DNA of 64,000 bases from Pseudoroseomonas cervicalis (GCF_030818485.1 NZ_JAUTAJ010000005.1:124001-188000), one strand, 5' to 3'. Shown: positions 31,697 through 41,190, counted from the stretch's first letter. The notes: a model not told the origin generated them from the sequence alone. Made by a program: numbers and translations.

Positions 31697-33268
31697 ATGC
31701 GGCGCCGCTCCCTGCTCCAGGCGCTGCCCGGCGCCCTCTCCGCCCCCTGGATCGCGCCCCGCGCGGCGCAGGCCGCCATGCCGCGCCGGCTGCGCTTCTC
31801 CTGGCCCTCCAATGCGGGGCCGCTGCATCCGCAGGGCTATTCGCCCAACCAGCTCTACGCCCAGTCCATGCTGTATGAGCCGCTGCTGCGCTATGTCGAG
31901 GGCGGCGGCCTGGCCCCCGCCCTGGCGACCGCCTGGCGCGCCGAGGCGGATGGGCGCGGCTGGGTCTTCACCCTGCGCCCGGGCGTGCGCTTCAGCGATG
32001 GCTCGCCCTTCGACGCCGCCGCGGTGGTGGCCAATGTCGAGGCGCTGCTGCGCGACCGCGCCCGCCATGCCTGGCTGGCGCTGGTGGCGCAGATCGAGGG
32101 GGCGGAGGCGCTGGATGGCGGCACGGTGCGGCTGCGCCTGCGCGGCCCCTATCACCCGACGCTGATGGAGCTGGCGCTGATCCGCCCGCTGCGCTTCGCC
32201 GCCCCTGGCGCGCTGCGGGGGGATGGAAGCATCGCCGCGCCGATCGGCACCGGCCCCTGGATGCTGGCCGAAAGCCGCCCCGGCCAGCATGATCTGTTCC
32301 GCCGCAACCCGCATTACCACGGCACCCCCCCGGCGCTGGAGGAGGTGCTGGTCCGGGTGGTGGCCGACAGCAACACAAGGGCGCTGGCGCTGGAGGCCGG
32401 CGAGATCGACCTCGCCTATGGCGCCGACCAGCTGGATGCCGACAGCCTTCGCCGCTTCGCGGGCGATCCGCGCTTCACCACCGCCATCTCGCCGCCGCTG
32501 GCCACGCGGCTGGTGGCGCTGAACTCCGCCCGCTTCCCGACCGATGAGCTGGCGGTGCGCCAGGCCATCGCCCAGGCCGTGGACCGCGCCGCCCTGATCC
32601 GCCATGTGCTGCTGGACACCGAGCCGCCGGCCGAGGCACTGTTCGCCCCGAACTTCCCCTATGCCGATCTCGGCCTCACCGCGCCGCGCCTCGACCGCGA
32701 AGCCGCCATGGCGCGGCTGGAGCGGGCCGGCTGGGCGCTGCCGCCGGGCGGCCGCGTGCGCCAGCGCGCGGGGCAGGAACTGGCGCTGGAGCTCTGCTTC
32801 ATCGGCAGCGACGCGCTGCAGAAATCGCTCGCCGAGGCGGTGCAGGGCGATCTGGCGCGCATCGGCATCGCCGCCAGGCTGCGCGGCGAGGACAGCGCCT
32901 CCCATTTCGGCCGGCAGAAATCCGGCGAGTTCGGCCTGATCTTCACCGAGAGCTGGGGCGCGCCCTATGACCCGCATGCCTATCTCGGCTCGATGCGCCA
33001 GCCGGCCCATGCCGACTACCAGGCGCAGCGTGGCCTGCCGATGAAGGCGGAGATCGACCGCCGCATCGGCGAGGCGCTGGTGACCGCCGACGAGGCGGGG
33101 CGCGCCGGGACCTATCGCTGGCTGCTGACCACGCTGCATGAGCAGGCGGTCTATCTGCCGATCTCGCATCTGACCAACAAGCTGGTGCACCGGCGCGGCC
33201 TCGGCACCGTGCCCTTCGGCGACACGCGCTACGAGATCCCCTTCGACCGCATCCAGCTGCGCGGCTGA
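31697..33268 (+). CDS. nikA: Nickel ABC transporter substrate-binding protein NikA
   Basis: NikA captures nickel, as a complex with small ligands such as histidine, in the periplasm. The 523-residue protein belongs to the SBP_bac_5 family and follows E. coli NikA along its length: GPLHPQGYSPNQLYAQSMLYEPL (in part) near the N-terminus, RHAWLALV, APIGTGPWML, and TWGAPYDPHAFLSSMR-like SWGAPYDPHAYLGSMR. Trp420, Tyr424 and His438 occupy the positions of the E. coli ligand-pocket residues Trp398, Tyr402 and His416. The leader MRRRSLLQALPGALSAPWI is Tat-like. The ATG at 31697 is chosen for this leader. It begins the nikABCDE operon behind a NikR box. Confidence 0.93.
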   Translation: MRRRSLLQALPGALSAPWIAPRAAQAAMPRRLRFSWPSNAGPLHPQGYSPNQLYAQSMLYEPLLRYVEGGGLAPALATAWRAEADGRGWVFTLRPGVRFSDGSPFDAAAVVANVEALLRDRARHAWLALVAQIEGAEALDGGTVRLRLRGPYHPTLMELALIRPLRFAAPGALRGDGSIAAPIGTGPWMLAESRPGQHDLFRRNPHYHGTPPALEEVLVRVVADSNTRALALEAGEIDLAYGADQLDADSLRRFAGDPRFTTAISPPLATRLVALNSARFPTDELAVRQAIAQAVDRAALIRHVLLDTEPPAEALFAPNFPYADLGLTAPRLDREAAMARLERAGWALPPGGRVRQRAGQELALELCFIGSDALQKSLAEAVQGDLARIGIAARLRGEDSASHFGRQKSGEFGLIFTESWGAPYDPHAYLGSMRQPAHADYQAQRGLPMKAEIDRRIGEALVTADEAGRAGTYRWLLTTLHEQAVYLPISHLTNKLVHRRGLGTVPFGDTRYEIPFDRIQLRG

Positions 33269-33273
33269 AGGCG

Positions 33274-34212
33274 ATGCCGGGTTTCGCGCTGCGCCGCCTG
33301 CTGTCGCTGCCGCCGCTGCTGCTGGCGGTGTCGTTCGGTTTCTTCGCCATGCTGCGGCTGGGGCGCGGCGACCCGGCGCTGGACTATCTGCGCCTGGCGC
33401 AGATCCCGCCCACCGATGCGGCGCTGGCCGCCGCCCGGGCGGAGCTGGGCCTCGACCGGCCGCTGCTGGCGCAATATGGCGCCTGGCTCGCGGATGCGCT
33501 GCGCCTCGATCTCGGCACCTCCTGGTTCACCCGCCGCCCCGTCACCGAGGAACTCCTGGAGTTCCTGCCGGCGACGCTGCAACTCGCCGGCAGCGCCATG
33601 CTGGTGACGCTGGCCTTCGGCATTCCGCTCGGCCTCTGGGCGGCGCTGCGGCGCGACCGCTGGCCGGACCATGCGACGCGGCTGATCGCCTTCCTCGGCG
33701 TCTCGCTGCCGAATTTCTGGCTGGCCTTCCTGCTGGTGCTGCTGTTCGCCGTCACGCTCGGCTGGCTGCCGGCCATGGGGCGCGACGGCCCCGCCAGCCT
33801 GGTGCTGCCGGCCCTGGCCACCGCCTGCATGTCGGCCTGCGTCATGCTGCGGCTGGTGCGCGCCTCGGTGCTCGGCACGCTGGGGGAGCCGCATCTGCGC
33901 TTCGCCGCCGCGCGCGGCCTGCCGCGCCGGGTGCTGATCGGCCGGCATGTGGCGCTGAACGCGGCGCTGCCGCCGCTGACCGCCATGGGGCTGCATCTGG
34001 GCGAGCTGATCGGCGGCGCCATGGTGGTGGAGACGGTGTTCGGCTGGCCCGGCATCGGCCGCTGGGCGCTGCTGGCCATCACCAATCGCGACTATCCGGT
34101 GCTGCAGGGCTTCGTCATCGTGCTGACCCTGGTCTTCGTGCTGGGCAATCTGCTGGTCGACCTCGCCTATGCCTGGCTCGACCCGCGCATCCGGCTGGAG
34201 CGCGCGGCATGA
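33274..34212 (+). CDS. nikB: Nickel ABC transporter permease NikB
   Basis: This 312-residue inner-membrane permease forms the channel with NikC. It has the type of DppB/NikB: GLDRPLLAQYGAWLADALRLDLGTSWFTRRPV (in part), FLPATLQLA, GVSLPNFWLAFLLVLLF, and the EAA-loop region ARGLPRRVLIGRHVALNAALPP followed by GGAMVVETVFGWPGIGRW. It begins five bases after the nikA stop with GAAGGCG as ribosome site and overlaps nikC by four bases. Confidence 0.92.
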   Translation: MPGFALRRLLSLPPLLLAVSFGFFAMLRLGRGDPALDYLRLAQIPPTDAALAAARAELGLDRPLLAQYGAWLADALRLDLGTSWFTRRPVTEELLEFLPATLQLAGSAMLVTLAFGIPLGLWAALRRDRWPDHATRLIAFLGVSLPNFWLAFLLVLLFAVTLGWLPAMGRDGPASLVLPALATACMSACVMLRLVRASVLGTLGEPHLRFAAARGLPRRVLIGRHVALNAALPPLTAMGLHLGELIGGAMVVETVFGWPGIGRWALLAITNRDYPVLQGFVIVLTLVFVLGNLLVDLAYAWLDPRIRLERAA

Positions 34213-35024
34213 GGCGCCTCGCCTTGCCCTTCGCCCTGCTGCTGATGGCGCTGCTGCTGGCGGCGGCGCTGCTGGCGCCCTGGGTCGCGCCTTACGACCC
34301 GGCGCTGACCGACCTCTCCCAGCGGCTGCTGCCACCCTCCGCCACGCATTGGCTGGGCACCGACCATCTGGGGCGGGATCTGCTCTCCCGCCTGCTCTGG
34401 GGCGCGCGCGCCTCCTTCGCCGCCGTGGCCGGCATCCTGGCGCTGGTGCTGGCGATCGGCTGCGGCGTGGGCCTTGCCGCCGGCATGGCGGGGGGCGTGG
34501 TGGATGCGGTGCTGATGCGCATCTGCGACGCCTTCATGACGGTGCCCACCCTGGTGCTGGCGCTGTTCATGATCGGCGCGCTGGGCACCGGGCTCACCAA
34601 TGTCGTCATCGCCATCGCGCTCTCCCACTGGGCCTGGTATGCGCGGCTGGTGCGCGGGCTGACGCTCTCGCTGCGCAGCCGCGAGCATATCCTGGCGGCG
34701 CGGCTGGCCGGGCTGTCGCGCCTGGCCATCCTGCGGCGGCATGTGGCGCCGGTGCTGGCCGGGCAGCTCGCCGTGCTGGCCTCGCTCGATCTCGGCCACT
34801 GGATGCTGCATCTGGCGGGGCTTTCTTTCCTGGGCCTTGGCGTCGCGCCGCCCGCGCCGGAATGGGGCATCATGATCAACGATGCCCGCCCCTTCTTCCG
34901 CAGCGCGCCGATGCTGGTGCTGCTGCCGGGCGCGGCCATCCTGCTCACCGTCATGGCCTGCAACCTGCTGGGCGATGCGCTGCGCGACCGTCTGGACCCG
35001 GCGCTGCGGGGGGTGGCGCATTGA
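34209..35024 (+). CDS. nikC: Nickel ABC transporter permease NikC
   Basis: This 271-residue permease is the NikB partner. Family signatures are LGTDHLGRDLLSRLLWGARASF, the EAA loop in AARLAGLSRLAILRRHVAPVLAGQ and LSFLGLGVAPPAPEWGIMINDARPFF (in part). The ATG at 34209 overlaps the nikB TGA (ATGA), and its own stop overlaps the nikD start, so the operon is tightly coupled. Assignment to nickel rests on the NikA sequence and the NikR box, because permease sequence alone would fit any DppC-type system. Confidence 0.92.
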   Translation: MRRLALPFALLLMALLLAAALLAPWVAPYDPALTDLSQRLLPPSATHWLGTDHLGRDLLSRLLWGARASFAAVAGILALVLAIGCGVGLAAGMAGGVVDAVLMRICDAFMTVPTLVLALFMIGALGTGLTNVVIAIALSHWAWYARLVRGLTLSLRSREHILAARLAGLSRLAILRRHVAPVLAGQLAVLASLDLGHWMLHLAGLSFLGLGVAPPAPEWGIMINDARPFFRSAPMLVLLPGAAILLTVMACNLLGDALRDRLDPALRGVAH

Positions 35025-35824
35025 GCCCGCAGACCCTGTCCATCGAGGGGCTTTGCCTCGCCGCCGGCGACACTCCGCTGCTGCACGAGGTCGGGCTGGC
35101 GCTGCGGCGCGGCCAGGTGCTGGCGCTGGTGGGCGCCAGCGGCGGCGGCAAGAGTCTGACCACCGCCGCTTTGCTCGGCCTGCTGCCGGCCGGGGTGCGG
35201 CAGAGGGGCGGGACGCTGCGCCTGGATGGCGTGGCGCAGGACGGCAGGGCCCAGGCGGCGCTGCGCGGCGCCGTGCTGGGCTTCGTGCAGCAGGCGCCGC
35301 GCGGCGGCTTCAACCCGCTGGTGACCATCGGCCGCCACTTCCTGGAGACGCTGGCCTGCGACGGGCTGCGCGGCGGCGCGGCCCGCGACCGGGCGGCGAC
35401 CCTGCTGCGCGAGGTCGGCTTCGACGCGCCGCAGGCGGTGCTGCCGCTCTACCCCTCGCAGCTCAGCGGCGGCATGCTGCAGCGGGCGATGATCGCGCTC
35501 GCCCTGGCGCGGCAGCCCGCCTTCCTGCTGGCCGACGAGCCGACCACCGATCTCGACCTGATCGTGCAGGCGCAGATCCTCGATCTGCTGGAGACGATGG
35601 TGCGGCAGCGCGGCATCGGCCTGCTGCTGGTCACGCATGATCTCTCCGTGGCCGCGCGGCTGGCCGACCGGGTCGCGGTGATGCAGGCCGGCCGCATCGT
35701 CGAGCGGGCGGAGATCGAGGCCTTCTTCGCCGCGCCGAGCCACCCGCACAGCCGCGCCCTGATGGCGGCGCATCTGGCGCTGTATGGCGAAGCGCTGGCC
35801 GAGGCCGAGGCGCTGCCGGCGTGA
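35021..35824 (+). CDS. nikD: Nickel ABC transporter ATP-binding protein NikD
   Basis: This 267-residue ATPase energises nickel import. It has Walker A GASGGGKS, Q-loop in GFVQQAPRGGFNPL, signature LSGGMLQRAMIALALA, Walker B FLLADEPTTDLD and the switch His in LLVTHDLSVAARLADRV. Its start is a TTG at 35021 that overlaps the nikC TGA (TTGA), an arrangement that usually ties its translation to the gene before it. It lacks the long C-terminal oligopeptide motif of OppD-type ATPases, as expected of NikD. Confidence 0.92.
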   Translation: MSPQTLSIEGLCLAAGDTPLLHEVGLALRRGQVLALVGASGGGKSLTTAALLGLLPAGVRQRGGTLRLDGVAQDGRAQAALRGAVLGFVQQAPRGGFNPLVTIGRHFLETLACDGLRGGAARDRAATLLREVGFDAPQAVLPLYPSQLSGGMLQRAMIALALARQPAFLLADEPTTDLDLIVQAQILDLLETMVRQRGIGLLLVTHDLSVAARLADRVAVMQAGRIVERAEIEAFFAAPSHPHSRALMAAHLALYGEALAEAEALPA

Positions 35825-36630
35825 CCCCGCTGCTGGAAGCGCGCGGCCTGCGCCACGCCTATCGCCAGGGTGGGCTGTTGGCGCGCCGCCGCGTCCCCGT
35901 GCTGGAGGATGCGGCGCTGTCCATCGCACCGGGCGAATGCGTCGCCCTGCTCGGCCCCACCGGCAGCGGCAAGAGCACGCTGGGCCGGCTGCTGCTGGGG
36001 CTGGAGGCGCCCGATGCCGGCGAGATCCTCTTTGAGGGCATGCCTTTGCGCGATGCGCGCGGCCGCATCGACCCGGTGCGCCGCCGCGCGCTGCAGGCGG
36101 TGTTCCAGGACCCTTTCGGCGCCACCAGCCCGCGCCTTTCCGCCTTCGGGGTGGTGGCCGAGCCGCTGCTGGCCGAGCGCCTGTCATCCGCCGCGCTGCG
36201 GGACCGCGTCGCGGCGCTGCTGCATCAGGTCGGGCTGGATCCGACCATCATGGACCGGCTGGCGCACCGGCTCAGCGGCGGGCAGCTGCAGCGGCTCTGC
36301 ATCGCCCGCGCCCTGGCGCCCGCGCCGCGGCTGGTGGTGCTGGACGAGGCGGTGAACAGCCTGGACCTCGAGACGCAGTCGCGCATCCTCGACCTGCTGC
36401 GTGGGCTGCGCCGGCGGGGCGGCACTGCCTTCCTGTTCATCACGCATGATCTGCGGCTGCTGCGCGGCTTCGCCGATCGCTGCTACGTGCTGCAGGATCG
36501 CCGCGCCATCGCGGTCGACGACCCTTTCGGCGATCCCGCGCCGCCGCCGGTGCTGGCCGCCTTGCGCGCCGCCATCCTGCCGGCGCGGCCGGCCGCGCGG
36601 CGGGCGGAACCGGCCGACACATGGCGCTGA
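35821..36630 (+). CDS. nikE: Nickel ABC transporter ATP-binding protein NikE
   Basis: This 269-residue ATPase partners NikD. It shows Walker A GPTGSGKST, VFQDPFGATSPRLSAFGVV around the Q-loop, signature LSGGQLQRLCIARALA, Walker B LVVLDEAVNSLD and switch His in FITHDLRLLRGFADRC. Walker B reads DEAVN, as in E. coli NikE, which supports the assignment over OppF. The GTG at 35821 overlaps the nikD TGA. It closes the operon; the following transporter gene has its own ribosome site after an 84-base gap. Confidence 0.92.
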   Translation: MTPLLEARGLRHAYRQGGLLARRRVPVLEDAALSIAPGECVALLGPTGSGKSTLGRLLLGLEAPDAGEILFEGMPLRDARGRIDPVRRRALQAVFQDPFGATSPRLSAFGVVAEPLLAERLSSAALRDRVAALLHQVGLDPTIMDRLAHRLSGGQLQRLCIARALAPAPRLVVLDEAVNSLDLETQSRILDLLRGLRRRGGTAFLFITHDLRLLRGFADRCYVLQDRRAIAVDDPFGDPAPPPVLAALRAAILPARPAARRAEPADTWR

Positions 36631-36714
36631 GACGCGGCCCTCCCGCCGCCGCAACGGGTGGACAGGGTGGCGGCCGCGCTGCACCTTGCCGCGCGGAACA
36701 GGAGGAGGAAGGCC

Positions 36715-38220
36715 GTGCTCGAGCGCATCCGGGCCATGTTCATCTATTTCAACGACGCGGTGCCCTTCCGGCTGAAGCCCGCGATCATCACCACCCTGGT
36801 GCTCTTCGCCCTGCTGGCGGTGCCGACGCCGGAGGGGCTGACCCCCAAGGCCTGGGGGCTGGTCGCTATCTTCCTGACCACCATCGTCGCCATCATCCTC
36901 AAGGTGATGCCGATCGGCGTGATGGCGATGATGGCGATCGTCATCGTCTCGCTGTCCCAGGTTACCTCCACCTCCTCGCGCGGGGCGGTGGCGGATGCGC
37001 TGGCCAGCTTCGCCAATCCGCTGATCTGGCTGATCGTGGTCGCCATCCTGGTGTCGCGCGGGCTGAAGAAGACCGGGCTCGGCAGCCGCATCGGGCTGAT
37101 GTTCATCTCGCTGCTCGGCCGCCGGACGCTCGGCATCGGCTATGGCATCGCCGCCTGCGAGCTGGCGCTGGCCCCCTTCACGCCGAGCAACACGGCGCGC
37201 GGCGGCGGCATCGTGCACCCGATCATGAAGTCGATCGCCGGCGCCTTCGATTCCGACCCGGCCAAGGGCACGGAGCGCAAGATCGGCTCCTACCTGGCGC
37301 TGGTGAACATGCATGCCAACACCATCACCTCGGGCATGTTCGTCACCGCGACGGCGCCGAACCCGCTGGTGGTGGACTATGTGGCGCGGGTGACGAACCA
37401 GAATTTCCACCTCTCCTGGACCACCTGGGCGCTGTGCATGCTGCTGCCGGGCCTGGCCTGCCTGGTGCTGATGCCGCTGGCGCTGATGCTGCTCTCGCCG
37501 CCCGAGATCCGCGCCACGCCGCACGCCATCGACTATGCCCGCGGCGAGCTGCAGCGCATGGGTCCGCTGAGCGGGCCGGAGAAGGTGATGATCGGCACCT
37601 TCGCCCTGCTGCTGGTGCTCTGGGCCAATATCCCGGCCATGCTGTTCGGCCCGGCCTTCACGCTCGACCCGACGGCGGTCGCCTTTGTCGGCCTGTTCGC
37701 GCTGATCATCACCGGCACCATCGACTGGGACGACGTGCTGTCCGAGAAGAGCGCCTGGGACACGCTGATCTGGTTCGGCGCGCTGGTGATGATGGCCGAG
37801 CAGCTGAACAAGACCGGCGTCATCGCCTGGTTCTCGGCCGGGCTGCGCGACGGCATCATCGCCGCCGGCATGGGGTGGGAGCTGGCGGCGGGGCTGCTGG
37901 TGCTGCTCTTCGTCTTCTCGCACTATTTCTTCGCCAGCACGACGGCGCATATCAGCGCCATGATGCTGGCCTTCCTGACCGTCGGCGTGCAGCTGGTGCC
38001 GCCCGACTACCACATCCCCTTCCTGCTGATGATGGTCGCCGGCTCCACCATCATGATGACGCTGACGCATTACGCGACCGGCACCTCGCCGATCATCTTC
38101 GGCAGCGGCTATGTCTCGCTCGGCGAATGGTGGCGCGTCGGCTTCGCCATGTGCGTGGGCGAGCTGGTGATCTTCGCCACGCTGGGCATGCTGTGGTGGA
38201 AGCTGCTCGGCTTCTGGTGA
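36715..38220 (+). CDS. DASS (SLC13) family anion / dicarboxylate transporter
   Basis: This 501-residue inner-membrane protein has about twelve hydrophobic segments and the family's paired substrate motifs: TPSNTARGGGIVHPI in the first half and FFASTTAHISAMM in the second, where SNT-type triplets bind Na+ and carboxylate. It is closest in type to CitT/TtdT/2-oxoglutarate-malate translocators. I use the GTG at 36715, which follows the strong site GGAGGAGGAAG; an upstream GTG at 36658 has none. The convergent LysR gene ends ten bases away. A C4-C6 di- or tricarboxylate substrate is inferred. Confidence 0.88.
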   Translation: MLERIRAMFIYFNDAVPFRLKPAIITTLVLFALLAVPTPEGLTPKAWGLVAIFLTTIVAIILKVMPIGVMAMMAIVIVSLSQVTSTSSRGAVADALASFANPLIWLIVVAILVSRGLKKTGLGSRIGLMFISLLGRRTLGIGYGIAACELALAPFTPSNTARGGGIVHPIMKSIAGAFDSDPAKGTERKIGSYLALVNMHANTITSGMFVTATAPNPLVVDYVARVTNQNFHLSWTTWALCMLLPGLACLVLMPLALMLLSPPEIRATPHAIDYARGELQRMGPLSGPEKVMIGTFALLLVLWANIPAMLFGPAFTLDPTAVAFVGLFALIITGTIDWDDVLSEKSAWDTLIWFGALVMMAEQLNKTGVIAWFSAGLRDGIIAAGMGWELAAGLLVLLFVFSHYFFASTTAHISAMMLAFLTVGVQLVPPDYHIPFLLMMVAGSTIMMTLTHYATGTSPIIFGSGYVSLGEWWRVGFAMCVGELVIFATLGMLWWKLLGFW

Positions 38221-38230
38221 GGCGCCGGGC

Positions 38231-39202
38231 TCAGCCGGGGGCGGCGCGCATCGCCGCCGCCTCCTCCAGCAGCCAGGCGCGGAGCGCGGCCAGGCCAGGC
38301 TCGGCCAGCCGCGCCGCCGGCAGCAGCAGGGCGTAGTCGCCGGCGCTCTCGATCCGCGCGGTGCTGGCGCGCAGCAGCCCCTCCGGCGCGCCGCCCTCGG
38401 CGAGCGGTGGCAGCAGGATATCGGGCAGCAGCGCCACCCCCTCGCCGCGCCGCGCCGCCTCCAGCGCCATGAAGAAATGGCCGAAGCCGGGCCCCGCTCC
38501 GGGATCCGGGATCCGCTTCACCCCTTGCGCGCGCAGCCAGTCCGGCCAGGCCCCGGGCCGCGTCGTGGTGTGCAGCAGCGGCAATTGCGCCAGCGCCGCG
38601 GCGGGCAGCGGCCGCCCGCCCGGCAGCAGGTCGCGCCGGCAGACCGGCACCAGCACGTCCGGGAAGAGCGGCTCCGCCACCACCCCCTCCCAGCCCGCCA
38701 CCATCTGCAGGTCGACACGCGGCGCACCCGGGGAATAGCGCCGCCCCGGCAGGGGCCCGACCCGGATGGCGAGGTCGAGCGCCCCCGGCGCCAGCACCGC
38801 CGGCTCGATCGAGGAGAGCAGCCGCAGTTCCAGCTCCGGATGGCGGCGGGCGAAGCGGTCCAGCCGCGGCATCAGCCAGGCCGAGGTGATGCTGGGCAGC
38901 GCCCCCAGCACCAGGCGCTGCCGGGTGGCGCCGCCGCGCAGCCGCGCCGACCCCTCCTCCAGCGTGTCCAGCGTCTCCGCCGCCAGCCGCGCCATGGCCC
39001 GCCCGGCCTCGGTCAGCTCGACGCGGCGGGTCATGCGCCGGAACAGGGGCTGGCCCAGCCATTCCTCCAGCGCCCGCACCTGCCGGCTGACCGCGCCCTG
39101 GGTCAGCCCCAGCTCCGCCGCCGCCAGACTGAAAGAAAGATGGCGGGCGGCGGCGTCGAAGCCGCGCAGGGCGTTCAGGGGCGGCAGGGTGCGGCGGGCC
39201 AT
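38231..39202 (-). CDS. LysR-family transcriptional regulator (GcvA-like)
   Basis: This 323-residue regulator has the N-terminal LysR helix-turn-helix (LNALRGFDAAARHLSFSLAA in part, ELGLTQGAVSRQVRALEEWL, GQPLFRR) and a substrate-binding domain from about residue 90. The start PPLNALRGFDAAAR and the Q-G-A-V-S-R-Q recognition helix are typical of the GcvA branch. The ATG at 39202 (MARRTLPP) is chosen by homology of the start; longer in-frame extension is not conserved. Its targets are most likely the convergent DASS gene or the divergent aspartate dehydrogenase gene 88 bases away. Confidence 0.9.
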   Translation of the reverse strand: MARRTLPPLNALRGFDAAARHLSFSLAAAELGLTQGAVSRQVRALEEWLGQPLFRRMTRRVELTEAGRAMARLAAETLDTLEEGSARLRGGATRQRLVLGALPSITSAWLMPRLDRFARRHPELELRLLSSIEPAVLAPGALDLAIRVGPLPGRRYSPGAPRVDLQMVAGWEGVVAEPLFPDVLVPVCRRDLLPGGRPLPAAALAQLPLLHTTTRPGAWPDWLRAQGVKRIPDPGAGPGFGHFFMALEAARRGEGVALLPDILLPPLAEGGAPEGLLRASTARIESAGDYALLLPAARLAEPGLAALRAWLLEEAAAMRAAPG

Positions 39203-39290
39203 GCATGAGCCTAGCGCATCCATGGCGGGCGGCAAATTCGGTTGTCGCCCCGGCATGACGGGGCTGTGATGGCGGCGAGACAATTCCGGG

Positions 39291-40112
39291 ATGATCGCCT
39301 TGGCCAAGCCTCCGCTCCGCATCGCCATCGCCGGGCTAGGCGCCGTCGGCCTGCAGGTCGCCCGCGCGCTCGATGCCGGCATTCCCGGCTGCGAGCTGGT
39401 CGCCGTCTCCGCCCGCAACCGGGAGGCGGCCGCCGCGCGCCTCTCCACCCTGCGCCGCCCGGTGCCGGTGCTGGAGATCGCGGCGCTGGAGCCGCTCGCC
39501 GACCTCGTCGTCGAATGCGCCCCCGCCGCCCTGCTGCCGGAGATCGCCGAGCCCTTCCTCGCCGCCGGCAAATCGGTGGTGGTGCTGAGCGCCGGCGCCC
39601 TGCTGCAGCATGAGATGCTGATCGAGCTGGCGCGCCAGACCGAGGGCCAGATCATCGTGCCGACCGGCGCGCTGCTCGGGCTGGACGCCGTGCTGGCCGC
39701 GGCCGAGGGCGAGATCCGCGCGGTGCGCATGGTCACCCGCAAGCCGGTGCGCGGGCTGGTGGGCGCGCCCTATCTGGTCGAGCACAACATCGCCATCGAC
39801 GACATTCGCGAACCCTTGCGCATCTTCAACGGCACGCCGCGCGAGGCGGCGGTGGGCTTCCCGGCCAATCTCAACGTCGCCGTGGCGCTGTCGCTGGCCG
39901 GCATCGGGCCGGACCGCACCACGCTGGAGATCTGGGCGGACCCGGCGCTGACCCGCAACACCCACCGCATCGAGGTGGAGGCGGATTCGGCCAGCTTCTC
40001 CATGACCATCGAGAACATCCCGTCGGAGAATCCGAAGACGGGCAAGATCACCGCCCTTTCGGTGATCGCCTGCCTGCGCAAGCTGCGGGCACCTTTGCGC
40101 GTCGGGACCTGA
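39291..40112 (+). CDS. nadX: Aspartate dehydrogenase
   Basis: L-aspartate dehydrogenase oxidises aspartate to iminoaspartate with NAD(P), either for NAD synthesis (replacing NadB) or for aspartate breakdown. The 273-residue protein has the Rossmann start RIAIAGLGAVGLQVARAL, IIVPTGALLGLDAVLAA, VGFPANLNVAVALSLAGIGPDRT and TRNTHRIEVEADS, all hallmarks of the family. The usual PSGA reads PTGA. There are no nadA or nadC neighbours, and the next gene encodes a Bug protein, so a catabolic role with an imported amino or dicarboxylic acid is also possible. Confidence 0.9.
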   Translation: MIALAKPPLRIAIAGLGAVGLQVARALDAGIPGCELVAVSARNREAAAARLSTLRRPVPVLEIAALEPLADLVVECAPAALLPEIAEPFLAAGKSVVVLSAGALLQHEMLIELARQTEGQIIVPTGALLGLDAVLAAAEGEIRAVRMVTRKPVRGLVGAPYLVEHNIAIDDIREPLRIFNGTPREAAVGFPANLNVAVALSLAGIGPDRTTLEIWADPALTRNTHRIEVEADSASFSMTIENIPSENPKTGKITALSVIACLRKLRAPLRVGT

Positions 40113-40127
40113 TCCCGGCGAGACGAC

Positions 40128-40151
40128 CGGGCGCGGCAACGACCGCGCCCG
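40128..40151. terminator. Nine-bp GC hairpin behind the aspartate dehydrogenase gene
   Basis: CGGGCGCGG (40128-40136) pairs perfectly with CCGCGCCCG (40143-40151) across a six-base loop, 16 bases behind the stop codon. No T-run follows on the plus strand. It probably ends or attenuates transcription before the following Bug-protein gene. Confidence 0.5.
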
Positions 40152-40209
40152 CAACGACCAAAAAAGCCACGCCAGGCACAGGGTCCACAACCGGACCGGG
40201 ATACCGCCC

Positions 40210-41178
40210 ATGCAACGCCGCCAGCTTCTGGCCGCCGCCGCCGCGCCGCTTTTCCTGCCCCGCCTGGCCCGCGCCCAGGCCTGGCCCAGCCAGCCGATCC
40301 GGCTGCTGGTGCCCTTCTCCGCCGGCGGGCCGACCGACCTGCCCGCCCGCCTGGTCGCCGATGAGCTGTCGCGCAGCCTCGGCCAGCGGGTGGTGGTGGA
40401 GAACCGCACCGGCTCGGGTGTCATCGTCGCCAGCGACGCCGTCGCCAAGGCGCCGAAGGATGGCTACACCCTGCTCTACACCACGGTGGGGCATGCGGTG
40501 GCGCGGGCGCTGTTCCCGCATCTGCCCTTCGACCCGATCGCGGATTTCCAGCCGGTCGCGCATATCGGGCGCATCCACAACGTCGTCATGGTCAACCGCG
40601 ACGTGCCGGCGCAGACCCTGCCGGAGCTGCTGGCGCTGTTCCGCAACAACCCCGGCAAGTACAACTACGCCAGCAACGGCAATGGCGGCTCGATCCATCT
40701 GGCGACCGAGCTGCTGCTCTCCATGGCCGGCGGGCTGGAGGTGACGCATGTCGCCTATCGCGGCTCCACCGCCGCCATGCCCGACCTGCTGAGCGGCCAG
40801 GTGGCGATGATGCTCGACGTCATCTCCAGCGGCATGCCGTTCATCCAGAAAGGGGAGACGCGCGGCCTGGCAATCACCGCTGCGCAGCGTTCGCCGCTCT
40901 ACCCCGATCTGCCGACGGTGGCGGAGACGGTGCCGGGCTATGAATCCTTCACCTGGCACATGGTGCTGGCCCCGGCCGGCACGCCGCCCGAGATCGTCCG
41001 CCGGCTGAATACCGCCATCAACGCCGTGGTGGCCGATCCGCGCCACAACCGCACCCTGCAATCCCAGGGCATGGATGTCGTCACCGACAGCACGCCGGAG
41101 AGCAGCGGCGCCTTCCTGCGCGCCGAGATCGCCAAATGGGAGGCGGTGATCCAGCGCGCCGGCATCAAGGCGAGCTGA
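40210..41178 (+). CDS. Tripartite tricarboxylate transporter substrate-binding protein (Bug family)
   Basis: This 322-residue Bug protein starts MQRRQLLAAAAAPLFLPRLARAQ (a leader, shown in part) and has PIRLLVPFSAGGPTDLPARLVADEL, VVVENRTGSGVIVASDAVAKA, VTHVAYRGSTAAMPDLLSGQVAMML (in parts) and LPTVAETVPGYESFTWHM. The Asp of the ligand loop is in GGPTDLPAR. It lies between aspartate dehydrogenase and a convergent Lrp-type gene. If co-transcribed with nadX, the ligand could be aspartate or a related acid (Bug27-type proteins bind amino and pyridine carboxylates); this is inference. Confidence 0.9.
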   Translation: MQRRQLLAAAAAPLFLPRLARAQAWPSQPIRLLVPFSAGGPTDLPARLVADELSRSLGQRVVVENRTGSGVIVASDAVAKAPKDGYTLLYTTVGHAVARALFPHLPFDPIADFQPVAHIGRIHNVVMVNRDVPAQTLPELLALFRNNPGKYNYASNGNGGSIHLATELLLSMAGGLEVTHVAYRGSTAAMPDLLSGQVAMMLDVISSGMPFIQKGETRGLAITAAQRSPLYPDLPTVAETVPGYESFTWHMVLAPAGTPPEIVRRLNTAINAVVADPRHNRTLQSQGMDVVTDSTPESSGAFLRAEIAKWEAVIQRAGIKAS

Positions 41179-41190
41179 GCCGGGCGCGGC

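Noticed and set aside
40128..40151. Riboswitch or attenuator in front of the Bug gene
   Set aside because: Only a single simple hairpin is present with no alternative pairing or conserved aptamer that I can see.
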